Positions 53,143 to 62,229 of a DNA stretch of 64,000 nt are shown piece by piece (position 1 is the first letter of the stretch; each line of letters starts with the position of its first letter). The DNA comes from Amarolinea aalborgensis. GTDB lineage: Bacteria; Chloroflexota; Anaerolineae; SSC4; Amarolineaceae. Position numbers and translations under genes: made by a program. The stretch spans positions 248,001 to 312,000 of the forward strand of contig NZ_UETR01000002.1 of assembly GCF_900491745.1 (NCBI RefSeq). The letters are read 5' to 3'. The notes under the pieces were generated by a model that saw only the letters and a list, made by a program, of their open reading frames with translations, had not been told where the DNA came from and did no database searches.

Positions 53143-53577
53143 ATGCAAATCCAGTGGCCTGAGCACAAAGCGCTGCGAGATTGGGCCAGGCTGCAAGGCT
53201 GGCCGACGCCCTGGTTCAACTTCGAGGCCGCCTTTCTCGCTAAGATGTTCGAAAGCTCGGTGAACTTCGCCCGCGCTGTCACCGAAAGCGGCATCGAGAT
53301 TCATATTCCCCGGCAGGAGTACACGCTTGCGACGAAAAAGCTTCAGGAGCTTGACGCGCTGTATGACGAACGCTCCCCAAGCGGACAGCCGGTTGGTTGG
53401 GGCACCCTGGTCGAGGAACTGCGGGAAATACGTCGCGCCGTCGAAGCTGGCGTTGCCGTGCAGGTTGAGGGTGGGCCGAGTCTGCGGACATGGCAGGGTT
53501 TCTATAGCTGGGCGCACGGGCGCTACCATATGCTGGAAGATGGTTACGATAACTGGATTGGCGACGATCACGCATGA
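53143..53577 (+). CDS. hypothetical protein, no recognised family
   Basis: A 144-residue soluble protein, Trp-rich (about ten Trp), with a central amphipathic helix region (EYTLATKKLQELDALYDE, LVEELREIRRAVEAGV). It begins at the ATG within RGAMQIQWPEHKALRDW; an in-frame ATG 87 nt upstream adds an unlikely segment. The charge and helix pattern indicate genuine coding sequence, and the minus-strand frame is less protein-like. No signal peptide or membrane segment is seen. It precedes the GNAT gene by 87 bp on the same strand. The function is unknown. Confidence 0.6.
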   Translation: MQIQWPEHKALRDWARLQGWPTPWFNFEAAFLAKMFESSVNFARAVTESGIEIHIPRQEYTLATKKLQELDALYDERSPSGQPVGWGTLVEELREIRRAVEAGVAVQVEGGPSLRTWQGFYSWAHGRYHMLEDGYDNWIGDDHA

Positions 53578-53664
53578 CCAACCGCTTCTGACGGACGAAT
53601 TGCCGCTGCGCAGATATCAACCTGTAAACAGCAAGGAACCGCTCGCAAAGGACTTTGAGAAGCG

Positions 53665-54153
53665 ATGAGCTTTGAAATTCGCGCGCTTGACGAAGCTGAC
53701 CGGGCGTGGGTTCACCAGCTGCTGCAGCAGCAATGGGGAACGGTCGTTGTCTCCCGTGGGCGCCTGCATCATGCCGATCGCTTGCCAGGCTTTGTGGCCG
53801 TGCGCGCGGGCGCGCGGTTTGGGTTGCTGACGTTTCACATCGAGGGCGATCAACTGGAGGTTGTGACGCTCAACAGCCTGGAGGAACGGCAGGGAATCGG
53901 CGCGGCCCTGCTCCGCGCCGCGCAGGAAACCGCGCGCGCCGCAGGCTGCCGGCGACTTTGGCTCATCACGACGAATGACAACCTCCCGGCTATCGCGTTT
54001 TACCACCATCAAGGGCTGAGCGTCGTCGCCGTCCACCGCGGCGCCATCGCATCTGCGCGCCAGCTCAAGCCCCAAATTCCAGAACGTGGCATCGGCGGGG
54101 CCCTGATCGAGGATGAAATTGAGTTTGCGCTGCCCATCGCGCCGGCCGATTGA
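53665..54153 (+). CDS. GNAT-family N-acetyltransferase
   Basis: A 162-residue acetyl-CoA-dependent transferase. The acetyl-CoA pyrophosphate loop reads RQGIGAALLRAA (Q/RxxGxG/A pattern) at about residues 75-86, followed by the beta-5/alpha-4 segment LWLITTNDNLPAIAFYHHQGL typical of GNAT motif B. The substrate, a small molecule or a protein N-terminus, is not indicated. It starts 87 bp after the previous gene and is followed closely by a Nudix gene, so the two may be transcribed together with the exonuclease and RNase genes. Confidence 0.9.
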   Translation: MSFEIRALDEADRAWVHQLLQQQWGTVVVSRGRLHHADRLPGFVAVRAGARFGLLTFHIEGDQLEVVTLNSLEERQGIGAALLRAAQETARAAGCRRLWLITTNDNLPAIAFYHHQGLSVVAVHRGAIASARQLKPQIPERGIGGALIEDEIEFALPIAPAD

Positions 54154-54194
54154 GCGAGCTGGCGCCCAGGCAGCCTTTGCAAGGAGCAGCACTG

Positions 54195-54662
54195 ATGAGC
54201 GAAACCGTGATGCGACGCGGCGTGGATTATATTGGCGTGGGCGTCGGTGCGGTGATTGTGCACGACGACGGTCGCGTGTTCCTGGCGCTGCGCGGACCGA
54301 CGGCCAAAAACGAGCGCGGCCTGTGGGAATTCCCCGGCGGCAGCGTGGAGTTTGGCGAGCGCCTGGCCGAGGCTTTGCGCCGTGAGATTTTCGAGGAGTA
54401 CGGCGTGGAGATCGAGGTGGGCGACTTGCTGGATGTGGTGGATCATCTGCTGCCGGATGAAGGCCAGCATTGGGTTTCACCGACCTATGTCTGCCGCGTG
54501 CTGCGCGGCGAGCCGCTGATCCGCGAACCAGGGAAGTGCGCGGGCATCGGCTGGTTCGCCGTGGATGCGGTGCCCACCCAATTGACGTTGGTCACGCAGG
54601 CCAACCTGGCCCATTATCGCCAGCGCCTGCTGCGCGGCGGCGCTCACGCGGGTGCAGTATGA
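54195..54662 (+). CDS. Nudix hydrolase
   Basis: A 155-residue Nudix protein. The Nudix box is complete: G-x5-E-x7-R-E-I-x-E-E-x-G, beginning at GGSVEFGERL and ending EEYGVE, around residues 47-70. It hydrolyses nucleoside-diphosphate-linked compounds; length and the LWEFPGG lead-in resemble MutT/ADP-ribose-type pyrophosphatases, but the exact substrate is open. The ATG at 54195 follows AAGGAG; the stop overlaps the exonuclease start (ATGA), so translation is coupled to a nucleic-acid-processing gene. Confidence 0.93.
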   Translation: MSETVMRRGVDYIGVGVGAVIVHDDGRVFLALRGPTAKNERGLWEFPGGSVEFGERLAEALRREIFEEYGVEIEVGDLLDVVDHLLPDEGQHWVSPTYVCRVLRGEPLIREPGKCAGIGWFAVDAVPTQLTLVTQANLAHYRQRLLRGGAHAGAV

Positions 54663-55273
54663 CCCACATCGTGACCCCTTCGGCGCGTGCCGCGGCCGCC
54701 GCGCTGGCGCAGGCCGCGCTGACCGGCCGGCCGCTCTACCTGGACACCGAGACGACTGGCCTCGGCGCGCATGATGAGATTATCGAGGTCTGCCTGCTGG
54801 AAGACGATGGCAGCGTCCTGCTGGCTTCGCTGGTGCGGCCCCAACATACGATCCCGGCCGATGTTGTGCGCGTCCATGGGATCACCAATGCGATGGTGGC
54901 CGACGCGCCCACGTGGCCCGAGCTGTGGCCGCAGTTGGCTGAGCAGATCGAGGGGCGCCGCCTCGCCATCTACAACGCGGATTTCGATCTGCGCATGATG
55001 CGCCAGTCCCATGCCCGCTACGGCTTGCGCTGGGCGCGTCTCGAACGCCAGAGCCTGTGCATCATGAAGCTCTACGCGCAGTTTCGCGGCGACTGGAATC
55101 AGGCCTATCGTTCGTACCGCTGGCACAGCCTCGAAAACGCCGGCCGGCAGTGCGGCATTGCCCTGCCCAACAGCCACCGCGCCGCGGACGATGCGCTCCT
55201 GGCGCGCGCCGTTTTGCACGCCATCGCAGGCGCTGCCCTGCATGCCCCAAGCGCCGAGCCGGACCTTTTCTGA
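54659..55273 (+). CDS. DEDDh 3'-5' exonuclease (DNA Pol III epsilon/DnaQ-like)
   Basis: A 204-residue exonuclease. ExoI is LYLDTETTG (D29, E31), ExoII is YNADFDLRMM, and ExoIII is SHRAADDALLA with the H and D of the DEDDh class. Such stand-alone proteins remove 3' nucleotides from DNA or RNA; whether it proofreads DNA polymerase III is not shown. It overlaps the Nudix gene by 4 bp and is followed by an RNB ribonuclease gene, a neighbourhood suggesting nucleic-acid turnover or repair. Confidence 0.92.
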   Translation: MTHIVTPSARAAAAALAQAALTGRPLYLDTETTGLGAHDEIIEVCLLEDDGSVLLASLVRPQHTIPADVVRVHGITNAMVADAPTWPELWPQLAEQIEGRRLAIYNADFDLRMMRQSHARYGLRWARLERQSLCIMKLYAQFRGDWNQAYRSYRWHSLENAGRQCGIALPNSHRAADDALLARAVLHAIAGAALHAPSAEPDLF

Positions 55274-55332
55274 ATGATCGCTGCGCCGGCGCAGCCCGGG
55301 TCAAGTCGGATTGATCGAGAGTTGAGGGAAGA

Positions 55333-57177
55333 GTGACATCTCCAGTCGAGAACACCGCGCGCAGCGGCAGCCTTGTCCTGTACAAAAATCGGCCCGCGCG
55401 CGTGGCGCAGATAGCCGAGAAGCTCGACCTGAACCTCCAGGGCGGCGAGACGGCTCATGTGCGCTTGAAGGACATCACCCTGCTGCACCCTGGCCCGCTG
55501 CAGAGCCTGGGCGAGCTGCTGCCGCAGCAGGGCGACGTGCAATCCGCGTGGGAACTGTTGGCCGGCAGCCAGACGACTCTGCCCGAGCTGGCCGATCTCA
55601 TCTATGGCGCGTTTACGCCCGCGACGGCCTGGGCTGCCTGGCAATTGGTCAGCGACGGTCTGTATTTTCGCGGCGCGCCAGGCGAGATCACGGTGTGCAC
55701 GCCGGACGACGTGGCGCATAAGCAGGAGGCCCGCCGCGCGGACGCGGCCGAGAAGGCCGCCTGGGCCGAATTCAGCCAACGCGTGCGCCGCCATGAAGCC
55801 GCGGCCAATGACGCGCGCTACCTCAAAGAGGTCGAGGCTGTGGCGTTTGGACGCCAGTCGCGCAGCCGGGTGTTGCGCGACCTGGATCGTGAGGAAACGC
55901 CGGAGAGCGCCCACGCCCTGCTGCTGGAAACGGGCTTCTGGCCGGTCACGGTCAATCCCTATCCTGTGCGCTTGACCCTGCCCACGACCGCGCCCGACCT
56001 GCCCCTGCCCGCCGTTCCCGACGAGGAACGCCGTGATTTGACTCATCTGGCCGCCTTTGCTATTGACGATGCCAGCACCACCTCGCCCGATGACGCCATC
56101 AGCCTGGACGCGGACGGGCGCGTGTGGGTGCACGTGGCGGATGTAGCCGCGCTGGTGCGGCCGGATGATCCCGCAGATGAGGAGGCGCGCGGCCGGGGCG
56201 CGACGCTCTACCTGCCTGAGGCCGTCATTCCCATGCTGCCCTGGCGCGCCACCGAACTGCTCGGCCTGGGCTTGCAGGAAATTTCACCCGCCTTCTCGTT
56301 TGGCATCGGCCTGGACGCCAACGGGCAGGCCGCCAGCCTGGAAATGACGCCGAGTTGGGTGCGCGTCACCCGACTGACCTACGAGGCCGCGGATGCGCGC
56401 ATGGCCGATGAACCGTTTGCGACGCTCGATCGCGTGCTGCAAGCTTACCATGCGCAGCGCATCGCCAACGGCGCGGTGCAGATGGCTATGCCCGAAGTAG
56501 ATGTCTTTGCGCACGATGGGATCGTTACGATCAAGCCGGCGTTGCCCTTGCGCAGCCGCAGCCTGGTTGAAAACGCGATGATCTTGACCGGCGACATGGT
56601 TGCGCGCTTCGCGTTGCAGCATAGCATCCCACTGGCGTTCGCGGCGCAGGAAATCGGCGACGAAGCTACGCCGGCTTTACGCCACGCGCAGACTTTGTCG
56701 CAGATGCTGGCCCTGCGCAAGACCATGCGCCGCAGCCAGTATCGGACCGTGGCCGATCCGCACGGCGGTCTGGGACTCGCGGCCTACGTGCAGACCACCT
56801 CTCCCCTGCGCCGCTACCTCGACCTGGTGGTGCATCAGCAGCTGCGGGCCTACCTGCGCGGCGGCCCGCTCCTCAGCCAGGCTGACATCCTGGCGCGCAT
56901 TGGCGCGACCGAGGCTGTCAACGGCAGCCTGCGCGAGGCTGAGAACAAGTCGAACACGCATTGGACGCTGATTTATCTGCTTCAGCACCCCGAGTGGCAA
57001 GGCGAGGGCATCCTGGTGGACAAGCGCGGCCTGCAAGGCACAGTGATTTTGCCTGACCTGGGCCTGGAGCCAACTATCCACCTGCCGGGCGATCTGCCGC
57101 TCGATACGAAGTTGGTCATCCAGGCGCGGGGCGTGGATCTGCCGAAGCTCGACGCTCGTTTTCGTATAGTCACTTAG
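55333..57177 (+). CDS. RNB-domain exoribonuclease (RNase II/R family)
   Basis: A 614-residue 3'-5' exoribonuclease. The RNB core has the acidic cluster AIDDASTTSPDDAISLD with metal-binding aspartates and ends in the TTSPLRRYLDLVVHQQL signature. The N-terminal ~200 residues lack the usual two cold-shock domains and look like a helical variant (as in cyanobacterial and Chloroflexi RNB proteins), and the C-terminus has a short S1-like tail. The GTG at 55333-55335 follows GAGGGAAGA. It comes 59 bp after the exonuclease gene and probably belongs to the same transcript. Confidence 0.93.
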   Translation: MTSPVENTARSGSLVLYKNRPARVAQIAEKLDLNLQGGETAHVRLKDITLLHPGPLQSLGELLPQQGDVQSAWELLAGSQTTLPELADLIYGAFTPATAWAAWQLVSDGLYFRGAPGEITVCTPDDVAHKQEARRADAAEKAAWAEFSQRVRRHEAAANDARYLKEVEAVAFGRQSRSRVLRDLDREETPESAHALLLETGFWPVTVNPYPVRLTLPTTAPDLPLPAVPDEERRDLTHLAAFAIDDASTTSPDDAISLDADGRVWVHVADVAALVRPDDPADEEARGRGATLYLPEAVIPMLPWRATELLGLGLQEISPAFSFGIGLDANGQAASLEMTPSWVRVTRLTYEAADARMADEPFATLDRVLQAYHAQRIANGAVQMAMPEVDVFAHDGIVTIKPALPLRSRSLVENAMILTGDMVARFALQHSIPLAFAAQEIGDEATPALRHAQTLSQMLALRKTMRRSQYRTVADPHGGLGLAAYVQTTSPLRRYLDLVVHQQLRAYLRGGPLLSQADILARIGATEAVNGSLREAENKSNTHWTLIYLLQHPEWQGEGILVDKRGLQGTVILPDLGLEPTIHLPGDLPLDTKLVIQARGVDLPKLDARFRIVT

Positions 57178-57254
57178 CTATCCCATCCGTCCTGTGGAAA
57201 TCGGCTTGGACAATGAGCAGTCCCTTATGAAGAATTGGCGCTGCAGGAGGGCGT

Positions 57255-59153
57255 ATGACCACCACGACTCTATTGCCGGCCAGGCGCGCCTTACTGATCG
57301 GCATTGGCCGCTACGCGCATCTGCCGACGGCGCGCCAATTGCGCGGCCCCGTGCCCGATGTGCAAGCGCTGGCCGAGCTGTTGCGCGCCGCGTACGCCTT
57401 CGATGCCGTCACGTTGCTGACGGACGAGCACGCGACCCGCCAGGGAATCCTCGATGCGCTGGCGGCGCTCGTCAGCGCCGCGCAGCCTGGCGATCTGGTC
57501 CTCATTCATTATAGCGGGCACGGCTCCCGCGTGCCCGATGTTCACGGCGACGAGCCAGACGGCTGGGATTCATCCCTGGTGCCGCACGACGGCCGTGATC
57601 AGAACGGCCTCGTCCCGGACATCCTCGATGACGAGCTGAATCCATTTTTTGGACGCCTGGTCAACGAACGGCGGGTCGGCGATTTGATTCTGGTTTTCGA
57701 CAGCTGCCATTCCACTGGCATGACGCGGGCTGATGAAGCGCCTTTTGATCCGAAGCCGCGCAGCCTGGAACCGCCGGCCGCCGCGCCCCGTTTGCTGGAG
57801 GCTGATCCGGCCAGCGCCCCGCCGCCGCCAGTTTGGCAGCCAGGGGGCGACCATTTCATCGCATTCTACGCCTGCCAAAGCGCGGAGACCGCGTTCGAAT
57901 TGACGTTCGATGCGAATACCGTGCACGGCGCCTTGACCGACGCCCTGCTGCGCGCGCTGGCCGCCGGCGAGGTCAAAAGCTATCGCGACCTGTGGGAGAG
58001 CGTGGTCTTGCGCATGGCACAAACCTCTCCCCAGCAGCATCCCCAGGTGGAAGGTCAGCTTGATCGCGGTATCTTCGGCCGGGAATCGGTGCAGCAGATG
58101 TTCTACGTGCCGGTGCTGGGCATGACCAGCCAAGGGTTGGTGCGCCTGGGCGGCGGGCGCGCGCTCGGGCTGGATGTGGGCGACCGTCTGCGCGTGGCGC
58201 CGCCGGGGACGCGGCGCCTAAGCCAGGTCGGCGTTGGCGCGCTGATCGAAATCGCGCCGTTGGGCCTGGCGCTGCACGAGTGCCTGGCGACGGTCATCAG
58301 CGGGGGCGGCGCGCAGGCCGGCCAATGGGCGCTGCTTGAAGCCACGCGCGCCGACAATCAGCTGCCCGTGGCCGTCACCCCGGCCGCAGCCTATGCTGGG
58401 TTGATTGCCAAGCTGCAGCGGCAGCCTTTGCTGCGCGTCGTGGACGCTGGCGCCGCGGTGACGGTGGAGATCAGCGCGAACGAAGCGCGTTTCCTGGATG
58501 ACAACGGCCAGGCTCTCTTGCGCCCCTTGAAGCCGAGCGGCTTCGTTTGGCAAGCCGAGGTGGTGGATGGACTGGCCGGGCTGGCCTGGAGGCGAAACTT
58601 CCTGCGCCTGTCGAACCCGGACAGCCGCCTGACCGGCGCGCTGCGCGTGGAGGTGTTGGGCCCCGACGCGAGCGCGCTGACGCCCAGCAGTCCGCAGCAG
58701 TGGGAAGTGGACAGCGGCGCCCAGGTGCGGTTTTCTGTCACCAACGGCTGGTCGCGCGAACTGTACCTGGCTGTGGTCACGGTTCGGGAAGGCGCAGAAC
58801 CGGTTCAGGTCTGGCCGCCCGGCTCCGGAGCGTCGCTGCCGGTGGCGCCAGGTCGTGCGGTCACGGTGGATCTGCCAGCAATCGTTGCGCCCCTGGTCGT
58901 CAAGGTCTTCGCGGCCACGCGCCAGATTCCGTTCGAACTGCTGACGCGCGGCCGCACGCGCCGCGCATCAAGCGACATTACCTCCGCGCTCAGCCAGATG
59001 TTACTGCAGGCGCAGGGCGAACCAGCGCCGCCATCGCCGGCCATCGCCGCGCCTGCCCAGGTCAACCCGACCCGCACCGTCACCCAACCGCGCAGCAGCC
59101 GTGACGACGACGACTGGATCACTGTCCAGGCGCTGGTAACGCGTCGAACGTAA
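57255..59153 (+). CDS. caspase-family (C14) protease with DUF4384-like C-terminus (orthocaspase)
   Basis: A 632-residue protein. The N-terminal p20-like domain has the catalytic dyad H89 (HYSGHGSRV) and C151 (VFDSCHSTGM), and an acidic DDELN stretch after it resembles the calcium-responsive region of metacaspases. Residues about 270-450 form a middle region of beta-rich repeats. About 480-570 matches DUF4384 (RFSVTNGWSRELYLAVV, VQVWPPGSGAS). The C-terminus is Pro/Ala-rich and disordered. Bacterial caspase homologues cleave after Arg or Lys and may take part in stress death or signalling; no NTPase partner is adjacent. No signal peptide is seen. Confidence 0.88.
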   Translation: MTTTTLLPARRALLIGIGRYAHLPTARQLRGPVPDVQALAELLRAAYAFDAVTLLTDEHATRQGILDALAALVSAAQPGDLVLIHYSGHGSRVPDVHGDEPDGWDSSLVPHDGRDQNGLVPDILDDELNPFFGRLVNERRVGDLILVFDSCHSTGMTRADEAPFDPKPRSLEPPAAAPRLLEADPASAPPPPVWQPGGDHFIAFYACQSAETAFELTFDANTVHGALTDALLRALAAGEVKSYRDLWESVVLRMAQTSPQQHPQVEGQLDRGIFGRESVQQMFYVPVLGMTSQGLVRLGGGRALGLDVGDRLRVAPPGTRRLSQVGVGALIEIAPLGLALHECLATVISGGGAQAGQWALLEATRADNQLPVAVTPAAAYAGLIAKLQRQPLLRVVDAGAAVTVEISANEARFLDDNGQALLRPLKPSGFVWQAEVVDGLAGLAWRRNFLRLSNPDSRLTGALRVEVLGPDASALTPSSPQQWEVDSGAQVRFSVTNGWSRELYLAVVTVREGAEPVQVWPPGSGASLPVAPGRAVTVDLPAIVAPLVVKVFAATRQIPFELLTRGRTRRASSDITSALSQMLLQAQGEPAPPSPAIAAPAQVNPTRTVTQPRSSRDDDDWITVQALVTRRT

Positions 59154-59167
59154 AACGTCGGAAGTTG

Positions 59168-59202
59168 ATTGGAGACCGGAGATTAGAGACCGGAGGTTGA
59201 AG
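59168..59202. repeat. RGAGRYY heptad repeat at the end of the coiled-coil gene
   Basis: GGAGACC, GGAGATT, AGAGACC and GGAGGTT follow each other at 7-nt steps. The array supplies the last codons (TSGL) and the TAA stop of the gene at 59183-59512 and lies between it and the caspase gene. Confidence 0.9.
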
Positions 59203-59512
59203 GCGCCGGTGCGGCCAGATCTGCCTCGATCTCTGCGATCATCGCTGCGCAGAGCGCCAAGTCTTCCTGCTCCGTTTCCAAATCGTTCTCGGCCTCGATG
59301 ACCAACATCTGCAGGACATCCACCTGGGTTTGCCAGGTCTCACGGCTGGCCTGGTCCCGCGCTTTGCGCAACAGGCGCTGGGCGATCATCATCTCGTACT
59401 CTGTGCGCGCCCGTTCAGGTTCGATCGTCTCCCGTATCTTGGTCTGCGCGGCAAGGGCGCGCTTCTTCCATGCCTGCAGCACCTCTTGTTTTGCATCCAC
59501 CTCGTCCTCCAT
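59183..59512 (-). CDS. small coiled-coil protein, unknown function
   Basis: A 109-residue, acidic, almost entirely helical protein. It looks like a single coiled-coil hairpin (residues 5-100), with charged residues dominant and no Cys. No family is recognised, though PspA/phage-shock-like helical proteins have a similar look. The last residues come from the heptad repeat. It lies 18 bp downstream of the AAA-ATPase-like gene on the same strand and could be its partner, or simply share its transcript. Confidence 0.65.
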   Translation of the reverse strand: MEDEVDAKQEVLQAWKKRALAAQTKIRETIEPERARTEYEMMIAQRLLRKARDQASRETWQTQVDVLQMLVIEAENDLETEQEDLALCAAMIAEIEADLAAPAPSTSGL

Positions 59513-59530
59513 GTTTGCGATTGAAGGGGT

Positions 59531-61315
59531 TTACAGTTCTGCCCACACGAGCCGGTCGAACCCCAGCGACACGACCGCATACGTTCGCAAACGCAGCCGC
59601 GCGCCGTAGTGCGCCAATAGCTTGGCGCGATACCCCGGCAGCGTCTCCTGCGCTTCCGCCAATTTGGCCTTGATCTGCGGCAGCTCCGCCACGGCGGCCG
59701 CGCTGAGCTGGCGCGCCGCCGCTCCAGTCAAATTAGCCTCCTGCAGAGACACGTACTTGAACTCCAACAGAATATCCAGTAGTTGATACTGGCGCATTTC
59801 CGGCCGTACGATCATGGTCAGATCGGCATACGTGCGCCCTAACACCGCCTCCGAGTCCATGATGTACGCAATGTCATTGAAAAGGAGCGTCAGAAAAGTG
59901 GTCTTGACGGTCAATTCGTTGACCCAGCGATAGTCGCGGTTGTCGAACACGGGGTAGTAACGCTGCTCGATAAAGTCGCACAGTGGTTGCAGGTCGCCGG
60001 TCTGCCACAGAACGCGCGCCGCCTGTCGGCCTTCGTCCAAGACCTGGCGATCGGGCAACAGCAAGTCCTGGACGCGCTCGATGTACAGCTTGCGCGCCAC
60101 CAGGTTCGGAATGCTTAGGATCAACTCGCCCGTTGGCGTGCGCCCACCGAAGGTGAGTACGCCGAAGTAGTAGAGGAAGGAGGCCATGAACGGTGCGTCT
60201 TTGACTGCGGTCAGCATGTCCTCCACCCCGAAGCGGTCAGCCAGTGCGGAGACGGCCAGCGCCGGCGCACCGTTGACGGCATCGAGGATGACCTGCCCGC
60301 CGCCGGGCAGGCTGGCAATGTAGGCGATCTTGCCGCGATCCATGGCCAGGTTGCTGTCCAGCATATTTTCAGGGTAGCTGCAGGTGCGCTGGAAATGCTT
60401 GAAGAAGTAGAGCGCCAGGGTTGGGTTGTAGACGCGCTCGGCGGTTGTGGCCGTGGTGAAGCAATAGCCGTTGTAGAAGGTGCGCACTATCTCCATCGCC
60501 TCGGCCGCCTGCGCCTCGGCCCACCCGCACGCGGCCGCGATCTGGCGTAAGGTGACGGCGATCTCGGCTTCGTGGAAGCCGCACAGGTCGTTGAACTCAG
60601 GCTGCAGGGTGATCATCTCCGAGATGTTGTAGCCGCTCGTCAGGTCGCTCAGCACGACGGGTGAGACGCCTGTAATGAAGACGCGATCCAATCCAAAACC
60701 GCTGGCCGCGCCCTTGATCGCCTTGAACAGTGTTTTCAGCGCGCCTTCGCCGCGCAGTAGGGCATCGTAACGCTGCTTGCCGGTCGGCTGCCCGCCCATC
60801 GCCAACTCGTTCGCAAAGTTGTCATACTCGTCAATCAGCAGGTAGAGCTTGTAAGGGGTCTGGCGCATGGCCGTCAGGGCAGACTCGAAAGACGCCACGG
60901 CGTCAGTCGGGAAGATCTGGACGGGAGACGACAAGCGATCCTGATAGCGAACTGCGAAATCGTGAATGCGGGCATTGACGTGCCGATAGAGCGCCTGGGT
61001 GATGTCTTCGGCAGCGCCCTGGGCGGCTACCAGCGAAAAGTCCCAGCGCATGACGAAATACTGATTGTGCAGCGGGGTGGGTGCATGACCGATCGCCAGG
61101 CGGCCGAACAACGACTCGAACTGATCGGCCTTGGCCACATCGTAATAGTTCTCCAGCATGGACAGCAGCAGAGACTTGCCGAAGCGTCGCGGACGCAGGA
61201 AGAGCAGTTGCTTGCCCAGGTCCTCGAGCCGGGCGATACGATCGGTGCGATCCAAATAGAAGTAGCCCTCGGTGATCATCTGATAAAAATCACTGACGCC
61301 GTAGGGAAATTTCAT
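59531..61315 (-). CDS. AAA-ATPase-like protein with PD-(D/E)XK nuclease-type C-terminus
   Basis: A 594-residue protein of the AAA-ATPase-like (PF09820) plus PDDEXK_9 (PF08011) architecture, common in many copies in Chloroflexi, Bacteroidetes and methanogen genomes. The opening FPYGVSDFYQMITEGYFYLDRT and the modified P-loop RPRRFGKSLL (41-50) are typical; LYLLIDEYDNF is the Walker B-like segment. The C-terminal ~100 residues with LLDILLEFKYV form the nuclease-like fold. The biological role of the family is unknown; defence or mobile-element functions have been proposed. A broken relative lies at 52654-52851. Confidence 0.9.
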   Translation of the reverse strand: MKFPYGVSDFYQMITEGYFYLDRTDRIARLEDLGKQLLFLRPRRFGKSLLLSMLENYYDVAKADQFESLFGRLAIGHAPTPLHNQYFVMRWDFSLVAAQGAAEDITQALYRHVNARIHDFAVRYQDRLSSPVQIFPTDAVASFESALTAMRQTPYKLYLLIDEYDNFANELAMGGQPTGKQRYDALLRGEGALKTLFKAIKGAASGFGLDRVFITGVSPVVLSDLTSGYNISEMITLQPEFNDLCGFHEAEIAVTLRQIAAACGWAEAQAAEAMEIVRTFYNGYCFTTATTAERVYNPTLALYFFKHFQRTCSYPENMLDSNLAMDRGKIAYIASLPGGGQVILDAVNGAPALAVSALADRFGVEDMLTAVKDAPFMASFLYYFGVLTFGGRTPTGELILSIPNLVARKLYIERVQDLLLPDRQVLDEGRQAARVLWQTGDLQPLCDFIEQRYYPVFDNRDYRWVNELTVKTTFLTLLFNDIAYIMDSEAVLGRTYADLTMIVRPEMRQYQLLDILLEFKYVSLQEANLTGAAARQLSAAAVAELPQIKAKLAEAQETLPGYRAKLLAHYGARLRLRTYAVVSLGFDRLVWAEL

Positions 61316-61561
61316 CGCGCCCTCCTTTCCGTTGCCTGTTTACTGACCAAATTGTATCCCCGCCTGGGCCTGTCGTCAAACAACTCATCATGGTCGGGCA
61401 GCCCCATGTGGTCGGCCGTTGGGTTTCTGGCTGCTGAACGCCCTTTTCTTGCGCGCGCCTGACTTTCGTCATACTCCCTGTAATGAATATGGGTTATTCT
61501 TACGTTGCTTTCCTTATGGAGGCAAATTCAGGTCGTTTCGTTTTGTACGAGGAGGATGCAC

Positions 61562-61867
61562 GTGAAGGGTTTCATTGATTTCATGAACAAATGGGGCGTG
61601 ATTGGTCTGGCGATTGCCGTGATCATCGGCGGCAAGCTCAATGGTTGGGTGACGGCTCTGGTAGACGACATCATCATGCCAATTCTCACCTTCTTCATTC
61701 CCGGCGGCGCCTGGCGTGATGCGGTGTGGAACATTGGGCCTGTGGCTCTCAAGATGGGGCACTTCATCGGCGCTACCATTGATTTCATCTTGATCGCTCT
61801 CCTCATCTATTGGTTCTTCACCCGGGTGCTCAAGGACTCAGCCGTGGCCGGTCAAGCCAAGAAGTAA
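61562..61867 (+). CDS. mscL: MscL-family large-conductance mechanosensitive channel
   Basis: A 101-residue membrane protein with the MscL topology: an N-terminal amphipathic helix, TM1 (WGVIGLAIAVIIGGKLNGWV), the conserved TALVDDIIMP segment, and TM2 (FILIALLIYWFFTRVL). It opens under membrane tension to release solutes on hypo-osmotic shock. It is shorter than the common 130-150 residues because the periplasmic loop and C-terminal bundle are reduced. I prefer the GTG at 61562, since AGGAGG lies 6 nt upstream; an ATG at 61556 directly abuts that site. Confidence 0.9.
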   Translation: MKGFIDFMNKWGVIGLAIAVIIGGKLNGWVTALVDDIIMPILTFFIPGGAWRDAVWNIGPVALKMGHFIGATIDFILIALLIYWFFTRVLKDSAVAGQAKK

Positions 61868-61999
61868 TCCGCTCTGTTCCGCAATGCCGTGTTCGGCGTG
61901 GAATCGAGCCATGTTCGCCATGCAGATCGCTGTCTTCCGCTGCTCACACGCATGACGGTGACCCCGATGAACCATGACATCCCCGCATGATCGTCCGTC

Positions 62000-62034
62000 A
62001 AAAAGAGGATGCTTCACAAGAGCATCCTCTTTTT
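62000..62034. terminator. intrinsic terminator downstream of mscL, bidirectional
   Basis: AAAAAGAGGATGCT (62000-62013), a 7-nt loop, and the exact complement (62021-62034) form a 14-bp stem with A- and T-runs on either side. It is 35 nt long (five 7-nt units). Confidence 0.92.
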
Positions 62035-62069
62035 GCGTCTCCGCACCCTGGACGAGCCGGAGCCAAATG

Positions 62070-62140
62070 GCTCACACGAAGGCACAAAGGCACTGAGACG
62101 TCAACCGATTCCTTCGTGTCTTTGTGGCTCTGTGTGAGGA
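62070..62140. repeat. heptad-type inverted repeat
   Basis: The left arm (CTCACACGAAGGCACAAAGG, 62071-62090, and on to 62097) faces an imperfect complement at 62111-62139 (CCTTCGTGTCTTTGTGGCTC and on). Units step by 7 nt. The 61868-62229 gap shows no gene, only this repeat and the terminator. Confidence 0.82.
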
Positions 62141-62229
62141 TTGCCTGGTCGCTCTACCAGAATTTCACTGGCAAGATCTTGGAATCTCTTCACGTCTCCC
62201 TGTGCTGACGCCGCGTAGGCGCCGGCTGC

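Noticed and set aside
59531..61315. AAA-ATPase-like/PD-(D/E)XK gene plus the coiled-coil gene as a new defence system
   Set aside because: The large protein belongs to a very common multicopy family without demonstrated defence function, and the coiled-coil partner is only adjacent. Linkage in other genomes would be needed before making this claim.
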